The notes under the pieces: model-generated | Database searches by the model: none | Seen by the model: only the letters and a program-made list of their open reading frames with translations | Told to the model about the DNA's origin: nothing | Source of the DNA: an uncultured Clostridia bacterium | Lineage (GTDB): Bacteria > Bacillota > Clostridia > Lachnospirales > CAG-274 | Direction of reading: 5' to 3' | Length of the DNA: 37,717 nucleotides | Assembly (NCBI GenBank): GCA_944383305.1 | Contig: CALWOZ010000026.1 | Location: 1-37,717, forward strand | In this document: positions 1 to 5,909 of the stretch, one piece after another | Layout: each line of letters starts with the position of its first letter | Position numbering within the stretch: the stretch's first letter is position 1 | Position numbers and translations under genes: made by a program

Positions 1-112
1 TATTTGTCAGACCATTCAGCGCCTCTTTAGAGGCTTACAACAAGAAAAAAGCCCTTATAGGGCTTGAGCAAACCACCTGTTTAACGGGTGGTTTTGATTT
101 TGATAAATCAAT
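1..112 (+). mobile_element. Right end of an IS200/IS605-type insertion sequence
   Basis: Three successive hairpins are visible: GCCTC/GAGGC at 21-34, AGCCC/GGGCT at 50-64 and AACCACC/GGTGGTT at 71-93. Subterminal imperfect palindromes at the end of the element are typical of IS200/IS605 single-strand transposons, which have no inverted terminal repeats. A reading frame enters from the left edge (frame starting at base 3) and stays open to about 110. It could be the tail of tnpA, but it is too short to prove this. The exact right boundary is not defined; the sequence turns AT-rich after about 100. Confidence 0.55.
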
Positions 113-569
113 ATATTTATAGTATGTTGTACTAAAAACAAATTCTTTCTATTATTTAAAGGTTGTTTACTATTTTTAGTAGCGGTTAAAATATTAAAAT
201 AATAAAAGATATTTCCATATATTATTATTTTAAATATTTTAGGTTATATAAAACAAGTATATTTTATATGAGTATTTTAATAACGAATAAACTTTAGCTA
301 CAACTATTGACAAACAACCTGATTTAATTTTTAGACTATTCATTATTTTTAATAATCTTTAAAATATTGGCTAGTAAATATACTTAAATTATTTTATTTT
401 GAAAAATGTTTTGTTATAAATATTATATATAATCAAAAATAATTAAATCTATTTATAAAGATAGTATTAATAATATAATATTTTAATAATTAAAAATTTT
501 TTACTACAATTAATGATAAACAATTAACTTAATATTAAAATATATTAAATATATGATAATTAGATATAG
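113..569. other. Gene-free AT-rich spacer before the Rpn gene
   Basis: There is no convincing reading frame here. It holds a 38-nt motif at 161-198 that recurs at 30770-30807, and weak inverted relatives of the same motif near 289-319 and 503-530, both containing ACAAACAA-like or ATAAACAA-like cores. The rest is A/T-rich without clear structure. It may be debris of earlier insertions next to the IS200 end. Confidence 0.5.
161..198 (+). repeat. 38-nt dispersed repeat, copy A
   Basis: Starts GGTTGTTTAC and ends TTAAAATATTAAA. It matches 30770-30807 at 34 of 38 positions by eye. Its function is unknown. It lies in the spacer between the IS200 end and the Rpn gene. Confidence 0.6.
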
Positions 570-598
570 TTGATAGTTAAAAGGAGATGTGATATAAT
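570..598 (+). promoter_or_regulatory. Sigma-A-type promoter of the Rpn gene
   Basis: TTGATA at 570-575 and TATAAT at 593-598 are separated by 17 bp, and the Rpn start codon follows about 40 bp downstream of the -10 box. Confidence 0.65.
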
Positions 599-639
599 AA
601 AATAAAGAAGTAAGATAAAGGAAAATAAAGAGGTGTTAT

Positions 640-1596
640 ATGAGCATAAATAGAGCTTATAAAGACAGTGTATTTGTAAAACTATTTTCAAATAAAGAAG
701 AGATAGTAAAACTATATAATGCAATAAAAGGGACAAATTATAACGTAGAAGATACAGAAATAAATATTATAACATTAGAAAATATATTATTTATGGAAAG
801 GAATAATGATTTATGTTTTACTATAAATGATAAGTTAGTTGTTTTAATAGAACATCAAAGTTCGATAAATAACAATATGCCATTAAGGTTTTTAATGTAT
901 ATAGCAAGAGAATATGAGAGAATACTTGATAATAAAAATATTTATAAAAGTAAACTAGTTAAAATTCCAACACCAGAGTTTATAGTGCTATATAATGGAG
1001 AAAGGGAATATCCAAAAACAAATAAGTTATATTTGTCAGAGGCATTTTATAATAAAGAAAATGTAAAATTAGAATTAGTTGTAGATGTAATAAATATTAA
1101 TTATGAAGTTAATAATAGTGTAGTAGAAAAATCAAATACGTTAAATGGATATAGTTATTTTGTATATCTTGTAAGAAAATATATGGAGGAATATAAAAAT
1201 AGTATGGAAAAAGGAGATTTATTAGAATACTGTATAAAAATGGCAATTAAAGAATGTATAGAAAAGGATATTTTAAAAGACTTTTTACTAGAAAATGGAA
1301 GTGAGGTAGTGAATATGTTATATACAGAATTTAACTTAGAAGATGCTAAATTAGTGTGGAAACAAGAAGCTTTTGAAGATGGATTTGAAGAAGGAATAGA
1401 AAAAGGAATGGAACAAGGGATACGACAAGGAATGGAACAAGGGATGCAACAAGGAATGGAACAAGGAATGCAACAAGGAATAGAAAAAATAGCAATAAAT
1501 CTAATAGAAAATGGATTAGAGAACAATTTAATATCATTATATACAGGATTAAGTTTAGATGATATAAAAGAATTGAGAAATAAGTATAGCAAATAA
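640..1596 (+). CDS. Rpn-family recombination-promoting nuclease / PD-(D/E)XK transposase-like protein
   Basis: The 318-aa protein starts with the family's usual opening (NRAYKDSVFVKLFSN). It carries a PD-(D/E)XK-type site with Asp57 (ERNNDLCF) and Glu71-x-Gln73 (VVLIEHQSS), followed by the conserved PLRFLMYIAREYERI helix. Known Rpn proteins are DNA endonucleases that raise recombination and are common in gut Firmicutes. Residues ~248-285 are a run of GMEQG/GMQQG pentapeptide-like units encoded by a ~12-bp tandem DNA repeat, a tail often seen in this family and prone to length change. The start is supported by GAGGTG seven bases upstream. The gene stands alone downstream of an IS end; a broken partial copy follows at 1657. 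The family call is firm, the cellular role is not. Confidence 0.85.
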   Translation: MSINRAYKDSVFVKLFSNKEEIVKLYNAIKGTNYNVEDTEINIITLENILFMERNNDLCFTINDKLVVLIEHQSSINNNMPLRFLMYIAREYERILDNKNIYKSKLVKIPTPEFIVLYNGEREYPKTNKLYLSEAFYNKENVKLELVVDVININYEVNNSVVEKSNTLNGYSYFVYLVRKYMEEYKNSMEKGDLLEYCIKMAIKECIEKDILKDFLLENGSEVVNMLYTEFNLEDAKLVWKQEAFEDGFEEGIEKGMEQGIRQGMEQGMQQGMEQGMQQGIEKIAINLIENGLENNLISLYTGLSLDDIKELRNKYSK

Positions 1597-1656
1597 AAAA
1601 TTAAATAAGTTCATATATGTATAAATATATAGGTTATTAATATAAGATAAAACAAT

Positions 1657-1722
1657 AAATTAGTGTGGAAACAAGAAGCTTTTGAAGATGGATTTGAAGA
1701 AGGAACAGAAAAGAATGATTAA
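1657..1722 (+). pseudogene. Broken partial copy of the Rpn gene
   Basis: Bases 1657-1704 repeat 1348-1395 exactly (48 bp), in the region coding KLVWKQEAFEDGFEEG just before the pentapeptide repeats. The copy keeps the reading frame for 21 codons and then stops at 1720-1722. It lacks the catalytic domain and has no start. It is a remnant of a duplication or of a second Rpn gene recombined with the intact one. Confidence 0.75.
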
Positions 1723-1831
1723 GTAAGTAAAAGTATTAAAAAGGCTAAATACTATTGAAAATAATATTATTTATATAATTAAAGAAGACTATGATGCAAC
1801 AGAAAAAATAAAAAATATTTATAATAACATA

Positions 1832-1861
1832 GGCTAGAGTATTCTCTAGCCTTTTATTTTT
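1832..1861 (+). terminator. Rho-independent terminator after the Rpn locus
   Basis: GGCTAGAG/CTCTAGCC with a TATT loop (1832-1851) is followed by a T-rich stretch on the plus strand. The hairpin overlaps the last codon and stop of the convergent RHH gene. Confidence 0.7.
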
Positions 1862-2028
1862 GATAAATCAATTTTACCATTAATTTTTTCAAATTCTAAA
1901 ACACGCATTTTAATTAATTGTTCAATTTCTTTATTTTTACTTCTTACTTCGCATTTAGCTATATAGCCTAATTTATTAAATAAATCTGTATTAATCCTAA
2001 GAGTATATCTAGTAAAATTATTTTTCAT
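1846..2028 (-). CDS. Small ribbon-helix-helix (Arc/CopG-like) DNA-binding protein
   Basis: The 60-aa basic protein has a beta-strand-like FTRYTLRINTDLFNKLGYIA followed by a helix (KNKEIEQLIKMRVLEFEK), the ribbon-helix-helix layout of Arc-like regulators. GGAGGT precedes the ATG by six bases. It is distantly similar to the three RHH paralogs just downstream (shared pattern: strand, Asp/Glu, helix, LI/LL..., FE..NGKI), so it is probably an older member of the same local family. Its operator and targets are unknown. It could regulate the neighbouring mobile genes, by inference only. Confidence 0.7.
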   Translation of the reverse strand: MKNNFTRYTLRINTDLFNKLGYIAKCEVRSKNKEIEQLIKMRVLEFEKINGKIDLSKIKG

Positions 2029-2149
2029 TTAAACCTCCATTTTTATTATATAATTTATTAATAATTATAATATATATTTTTAACAAAAGGTAAAAATGAC
2101 GCAATAATGACTAAATAAATTTTAAAAAATTTTAAGAGCTTAATTAAAA

Positions 2150-2169
2150 AAAGACACAAAAGTGTCTTT
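2150..2169 (-). terminator. Terminator for the RHH tandem genes
   Basis: AAAGACAC/GTGTCTTT with an AAAA loop. On the minus strand it is followed by a run of T, placing it about 24 bp after the stop of RHH copy 1. Confidence 0.7.
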
Positions 2170-2192
2170 AATAATTGACAATTACATAAAAA

Positions 2193-2363
2193 TTACTTTT
2201 CAAAATTGATTTTACCATTTTTATCTTCAAATTCTTTAATACATTTATGTAAAAGATATTTGATTTGACCATTAGCAGAGCGTCCTTCATATTTTGAAAT
2301 AAAATGTAATTTATAATGAGTTTCTTCATCAATTCTAATACTTATATGTTTACCTGTGTTCAT
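2193..2363 (-). CDS. RHH protein, tandem copy 1
   Basis: A 56-aa protein, too short for most gene finders. It opens MNTGKHISIRIDEETHYKLH, a typical RHH beta-strand, followed by helix A (FISKYEGRSANGQIKYLL) and helix B (HKCIKEFEDKNGKINFEK). RHH proteins bind palindromic operators as dimers of dimers and usually repress their own gene. The ATG is preceded by a GGAG-type site (AAGGAG, six bases between). It is one of three nearly identical copies spaced 434-435 bp apart and differs from them at the fifth residue from the end or nearby (INFEK here). A 14-bp-arm palindrome lies directly upstream. Confidence 0.8.
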   Translation of the reverse strand: MNTGKHISIRIDEETHYKLHFISKYEGRSANGQIKYLLHKCIKEFEDKNGKINFEK

Positions 2364-2400
2364 TTTTTTAAATCTCCTTAAAAATTTTTAATTAATGACT

Positions 2401-2450
2401 TTATTTTAAGTGCAAAATGGTGTATAATGTTTAATATGCACTTAAAATAA
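2401..2450. promoter_or_regulatory. Palindromic operator between RHH copy 1 and a SLOG remnant
   Basis: TTATTTTAAGTGCA (2401-2414) and TGCACTTAAAATAA (2437-2450) form perfect inverted arms 22 bp apart. A TATAAT box preceded by TG sits in the spacer at about 2423. The position between divergently oriented reading frames suggests a bidirectional promoter repressed by the RHH protein (inference). Confidence 0.6.
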
Positions 2451-2502
2451 GTCTATAAAATTATGATGTTTAAAATAAATATTTTTATACAAAAGGAAAT
2501 AT

Positions 2503-2538
2503 ATGAGTAAGATATTTTCATTTAATGGTCAAAAATAA
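2503..2538 (+). pseudogene. Decayed 5' end of the SLOG-family gene, spacer 1
   Basis: A 12-codon frame (MSKIFSFNGQK then stop) with an AAGGA ribosome site. It lines up with the first residues of the intact SLOG gene at 3362 (MSKVCSFTGHR) and has the same position relative to the RHH gene. The gene body is missing and replaced by short A/T repeats. It is best read as the surviving tip of a duplicated SLOG gene. Confidence 0.65.
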
Positions 2539-2626
2539 TATAAAATAAAGTTATAAGCAAATTCGAATAAAATAAAGTTAAGCAAATCCAAATTAAATAT
2601 TAAAAAGATAGGTGGTAATATAAGAA

Positions 2627-2797
2627 TTACTTTTCAAAATGGATTTTACCATTTTTATCTTCAAATTCTTTAATACATTTATGTAATAAATATTTGATTT
2701 GACCATTAGCAGAACGTCCTTCATATTTTGAAATGAAATGTAATTTATAATGAGTTTCTTCATCAATTCTAATACTTATATGTTTACCTGTGTTCAT
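2627..2797 (-). CDS. RHH protein, tandem copy 2
   Basis: A 56-aa protein identical to copy 1 except near the C-terminus (IHFEK instead of INFEK) and for silent changes. It has the same ribosome site and the same upstream palindrome as copy 1. All conserved RHH features are retained, so it should be able to bind the same operator and form mixed oligomers with the other two copies (inference). Confidence 0.8.
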   Translation of the reverse strand: MNTGKHISIRIDEETHYKLHFISKYEGRSANGQIKYLLHKCIKEFEDKNGKIHFEK

Positions 2798-2835
2798 TTT
2801 TTTTAAATCTCCTTAAAAATTTTTAATTAATGACT

Positions 2836-2885
2836 TTATTTTAAGTGCAAAATGGTGTATAATGTTTAATATGCACTTAAAATAA
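2836..2885. promoter_or_regulatory. Palindromic operator upstream of RHH copy 2
   Basis: Second copy of the 14-bp-arm palindrome (2836-2849 and 2872-2885) with the same 22-bp spacer and TATAAT-containing centre as at 2401-2450. Confidence 0.6.
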
Positions 2886-2937
2886 GTCTATAAAATTATG
2901 ATGTTTAAAATAAATATTTTTATACAAAAGGAAATAT

Positions 2938-2973
2938 ATGAGTAAGATATTTTCATTTAATGGTCAAAAATAA
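2938..2973 (+). pseudogene. Decayed 5' end of the SLOG-family gene, spacer 2
   Basis: Same 12-codon stub as at 2503-2538, with the same upstream ribosome site. It shows that the decay happened before the unit was duplicated. Confidence 0.65.
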
Positions 2974-3061
2974 TATAAAATAAAGTTATAAGCAAATTCG
3001 AATAAAATAAAGTTAAGCAAATCCAAATTAAATATTAAAAAGATAGGTGGTAATATAAGAA

Positions 3062-3232
3062 TTACTTTTCAAAATCGATTTTACCATTTTTATCTTCAAA
3101 TTCTTTAATACATTTATGTAATAAATATTTGATTTGACCATTAGCAGAGCGCCCCTCATATTTTGAAATGAAATGTAATTTATGATGAGTTTCTTCATCA
3201 ATTCTAATACTTATATGTTTACCTGTATTCAT
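3062..3232 (-). CDS. RHH protein, tandem copy 3, divergent from the SLOG gene
   Basis: A 56-aa paralog of copies 1 and 2 with His17 instead of Tyr and an IDFEK ending. It is transcribed away from the intact SLOG gene at 3362. This pairing is presumably the ancestral arrangement. The upstream region keeps one TTATTTTAAGTGCA arm near 3265, but the opposite arm is degenerate (AACTTAAATTAAGTGCA), so its operator differs from that of copies 1 and 2. Confidence 0.8.
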   Translation of the reverse strand: MNTGKHISIRIDEETHHKLHFISKYEGRSANGQIKYLLHKCIKEFEDKNGKIDFEK

Positions 3233-3361
3233 TTTTTTAAATCTCCTTAAAAATTTTATTATGACATTATTTTAAGTGCAAAATTCCACAAAATGTTTAA
3301 AATAAACTTAAATTAAGTGCATAAAATTATAATATTCAAAATTCATAAAAAGAGGTGCTAT

Positions 3362-3898
3362 ATGAGTAAAGTGTGTTCATTTACTGGTCATAGACCTAAT
3401 AAATTTAATTTTAAATATAATGAAGAAAATATTGACTGTATTAAATTAAAAGCCAAATTAATAGAGCAAATTGAAAAATTATATTTTAATGGTGTAAATA
3501 TATTTTTAACTGGCTGTGCAATGGGTGTTGATATGTGGTGTGGAGAGATTGTTATGGATTTAATAAAAAAATATAATGACATACAATTATATTGTGTTTT
3601 AGCCTTTTCTGGTCAAGATGAAAAATGGAACTTAAACTATAAACAAAGGTATAAAAGACTTATTAATTCATCTACAAAGACTATTTTAGTACAGGAAAAA
3701 TATTCAGAAGATTGTTACTTTAAAAGAAACAAATATTTAGTTGATAAATCTAATATTATTTTTGGGGTTTATGACACAAATTCTAAAAAAAGTGGTACTA
3801 AAAACACATTAAATTATGCTATTAATCAAAATAAAGAAATTTTAGTTTTAGACATAAATAATTTTGAAATTTATAAAAATTTAAAAATTTTTTTGTAA
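3362..3898 (+). CDS. SLOG-domain protein, DUF1273/YpsA-like
   Basis: A 178-aa protein. The start was set at 3362 because AGAGGTG precedes it and the family begins at the SFTGHRP motif; an in-frame ATG at 3317 has no ribosome site. Motifs are FTGHRPNKF (residues ~6-14), LTGCAMGVDMWCGE (~57-70, the nucleotide-binding Rossmann-like loop) and RNKYLVDKSNIIFGVYD (~125-141) followed by SGTKNTLNYA. This family (YpsA/DUF1273, in the SLOG/DprA-like superfamily) is predicted to bind a nucleotide or nucleotide-derived ligand; YpsA affects cell division in Bacillus, and some SLOG families take part in conflict systems. Here it sits with RHH regulators and a recombinase, which suggests a mobile-element role. 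Confidence 0.85.
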   Translation: MSKVCSFTGHRPNKFNFKYNEENIDCIKLKAKLIEQIEKLYFNGVNIFLTGCAMGVDMWCGEIVMDLIKKYNDIQLYCVLAFSGQDEKWNLNYKQRYKRLINSSTKTILVQEKYSEDCYFKRNKYLVDKSNIIFGVYDTNSKKSGTKNTLNYAINQNKEILVLDINNFEIYKNLKIFL

Positions 3899-3958
3899 TT
3901 TTTTTTATCTATATTTAATAACAATATATAAAATATAATTTTAAAGGAGTATATTGTT

Positions 3959-4213
3959 ATGGAAGAGTTAGATTTACAAAAATTAAAAGAAGTAGATATT
4001 AAAGACATACCTTTAGAAGAATTGGTTGATATAACCGACATAAAAATAGACCCTAATTTACCAAAAGAAGAAAAAATTTTAGAATATATAAAACAAATAA
4101 AAAATCCATACTGTTATAAATATAAAAACTTTAAAGTAAAAGTAGTTTTTAATGAAGATGAAAACGCTAAAACTTTAGAAGAATGTTTAAGCGATTATAT
4201 TAAAAATTTATAG
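3959..4213 (+). CDS. Small conserved-looking protein upstream of the recombinase
   Basis: An 84-aa acidic protein preceded by AAAGGAG. The central KIDPNLPKEEKILEYIKQIK and following NPYCYKYKNFKVKVVF resemble a small uncharacterised protein family that I have seen next to recombinases in clostridial elements (possibly the DUF6870 group; recalled, not searched). There is no transmembrane segment and no obvious catalytic motif. It ends nine bases before the recombinase start, so the two are almost surely co-transcribed. A role in recombination control is a guess from position. Confidence 0.65.
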   Translation: MEELDLQKLKEVDIKDIPLEELVDITDIKIDPNLPKEEKILEYIKQIKNPYCYKYKNFKVKVVFNEDENAKTLEECLSDYIKNL

Positions 4214-4222
4214 GGTGATTTT

Positions 4223-5713
4223 TTGGACAATGTTAAAAATGAAAAAATTACATATAAAATTGCCATATACACAAGAATATCTAAAAAAGATGAGCTTAAA
4301 AATCAAAACGAAAGTATAAAAAACCAAAAAAATATAATAAAATCTTTTATTTATGATAATGATTGTTTAAAAAATAGTAGTATATTTTATTATAGTGATA
4401 TTGGATACTCAGGTAATGACTTTGAGCGACCAGCTTTTAAACAATTATTAGAAGATATAAAAAGTAAAAAAATAAATTGTATAATAGTTAAAGATTTATC
4501 TAGATTTGGGAGAAATTATATACAGATAAATGAATATTTAGATAAAATATTTCCTTTATTAAACATAAGGTTTATTGCTATAAATGATGATTATGATAGC
4601 ATAAACAATAAAAATATATCCTTAAATATGGATATATCATTTAAAAATATAATATATAGCTATTATATAAAAGATTTGTCTAAAAAAGTGAAAGCTAGCT
4701 TTGTATCAAAGGCTAAACAAGGAGATTATATATATGGATTTGCACCATTTGGGTATAAAAAAAATATTAAAACTAGGCGTCTTGAAATAGACGAAGAAAC
4801 AGCACCTATTGTTAAAATGGTGTTTAATCTAGTGGAAGAGGGGAAAACTTATGCCCAAGTTTGCAACATATTAAATGAAAATAATATACCTACTAAAAGT
4901 TATTTTAAAGCTAAAAACAATGGTATAAAGCCTAGTAACAACACAATATGGAAAAGGGGAGCAATATATCAAATTATATCAAATCAAGTATATATAGGTA
5001 ACACAGTTAATTTTAAAAGAAAGAGAAAATATTGTGGAAACAATAAAAAAATTATAAAATCCCAAAATGATGAAATAATTATAATAGAAAATACTCATCA
5101 ACCATTAATATCAAAAGAAGTTTTTTTAAAATTAAATAATAAAAATCTAAAAATAAATAATAAAAAAAATAGTAATATATTTGCTTATAAAATTAAATGT
5201 GCAAATTGTGGATACTCATTGAGAAATTTTAATATATATAAAAATAATAAAAATATTGGTAAAAAATATTATTGTAACACTAAAAATGAATATAAAAACT
5301 CAAAATGTTTTAAAGACTATATATTAGAAGAAGATTTGATAAATATAGTTTTTGAAAGTTTAAAAAATATAATATTTACACAAGAAATAGTGTTAAAAAA
5401 TAATAAAAACCAATTAAGCCCTGAAAAATATAAACCTGAGATTATAAAGTTAAATCTCAAAAAAAGGGAGCTTTATGAAAAATATTTAGAAAATAAAATA
5501 AATAAAAATGAATATATAAAACAAAAGACACAAATAGATAATGAAATAATTAAATATAAAAATAAGTCTAAGCAAGTACAGGTTTATAATATTAAAGAGA
5601 ACAACACTCAATTTGAATTTAATCAATTTATAGTTAATAGTTTTATAAAATGTATTTATGTGTATAATAAAAATACAATAGAAATAAAATTTTATTTTAA
5701 AAAATTTTTTTAA
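4223..5713 (+). CDS. Large serine recombinase (integrase/transposase)
   Basis: A 496-aa protein starting at TTG, with GGGTG upstream. The resolvase catalytic domain covers ~11-150, with the nucleophile Ser20 in AIYTRISKKDE and the conserved IVKDLSRFGRNYI and DIGYSGNDFERPAF segments. A recombinase domain follows at ~170-290 (YGFAPFGYKKN, ETAPIVKMVFNLVEEGKTYAQVCNILN). The zinc ribbon lies at ~326-370 (CANCGYS ... YYC ... KCF). A coiled-coil segment at ~400-460 and a Lys/Phe-rich end complete it. This is the TndX/TnpX/phage-integrase class, which inserts elements at short att sites without host factors. It lies at the edge of its element; the gene fragment that starts at its stop codon marks the likely junction. 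Confidence 0.93.
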   Translation: MDNVKNEKITYKIAIYTRISKKDELKNQNESIKNQKNIIKSFIYDNDCLKNSSIFYYSDIGYSGNDFERPAFKQLLEDIKSKKINCIIVKDLSRFGRNYIQINEYLDKIFPLLNIRFIAINDDYDSINNKNISLNMDISFKNIIYSYYIKDLSKKVKASFVSKAKQGDYIYGFAPFGYKKNIKTRRLEIDEETAPIVKMVFNLVEEGKTYAQVCNILNENNIPTKSYFKAKNNGIKPSNNTIWKRGAIYQIISNQVYIGNTVNFKRKRKYCGNNKKIIKSQNDEIIIIENTHQPLISKEVFLKLNNKNLKINNKKNSNIFAYKIKCANCGYSLRNFNIYKNNKNIGKKYYCNTKNEYKNSKCFKDYILEEDLINIVFESLKNIIFTQEIVLKNNKNQLSPEKYKPEIIKLNLKKRELYEKYLENKINKNEYIKQKTQIDNEIIKYKNKSKQVQVYNIKENNTQFEFNQFIVNSFIKCIYVYNKNTIEIKFYFKKFF

Positions 5714-5714
5714 G

Positions 5715-5852
5715 CTATATATTGACAACATCAGAGAATGGGATAGGTGGGGGCTTTTAAGGTCAACCGTAGAAAGTCTTTTATTAAATGACATTTTTGC
5801 TATAAGACGCCCTAATTATTATAGAAATTATGCTCCTAATATTTTAAGATAA
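5715..5852 (+). pseudogene. 3' fragment of an unidentified gene cut by the recombinase-bearing element
   Basis: An open frame begins at the recombinase stop and runs 46 codons to TAA at 5850. It reads LYIDNIREWDRWGLLRSTVE, then SLLLNDIFAIRRPNYYRNYA and PNILR. Its Trp/Arg content and use of G and C are unlike the flanking DNA. There is no start codon or ribosome site, and an in-frame stop lies at 5685. I read it as the C-terminal remnant of a gene that was the insertion target. The 5' half is not in this window and I do not recognise the family. Confidence 0.6.
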
Positions 5853-5864
5853 AAATTAATTATA

Positions 5865-5909
5865 TTAACTAATAAAAAGACCACTTAAAGTGGTCTTTTT
5901 ATTAGTTAA
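5865..5909. terminator. Bidirectional terminator
   Basis: A perfect inverted repeat with 22-bp arms (5865-5886 and 5888-5909) around a single base. It has CCACTT/AAGTGG at the tip and A/T runs on both sides, so it works in either direction. It separates the gene fragment from the convergent ABC permease and overlaps the permease stop codon. Confidence 0.9.

Larger units (their letters stand above)
2193..3061. repeat. Two tandem ~434-bp repeat units (RHH gene plus operator plus SLOG tip)
   Basis: The two units start at 2193 and 2627, and a third, partial unit starts at 3062 and ends in the intact SLOG gene. Coding and spacer sequence are nearly identical between units, with scattered substitutions (for example in the last five codons and in the Tyr/His at residue 17). 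The substitutions argue against a simple assembly stutter. Confidence 0.85.

Noticed and set aside
1155..1592. Minus-strand frame of Ile/Pro/Cys repeats opposite the Rpn gene tail
   Set aside because: It is the mirror of the GMEQG DNA repeat of a well-supported gene; no ribosome site and low-complexity product.
2193..3232. CRISPR-like array from the regular 434-bp spacing
   Set aside because: The repeats are coding genes with shared spacers, far longer than CRISPR repeats, and no cas genes are present.
3317..3361. Upstream ATG for the SLOG gene
   Set aside because: No ribosome site, and the family begins at the SFTGHRP segment just after ATG 3362.
5486..5794. Minus-strand 102-codon frame opposite the recombinase end
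   Set aside because: It is opposite a real gene and crosses the split-gene fragment; composition is just complementary A/T.
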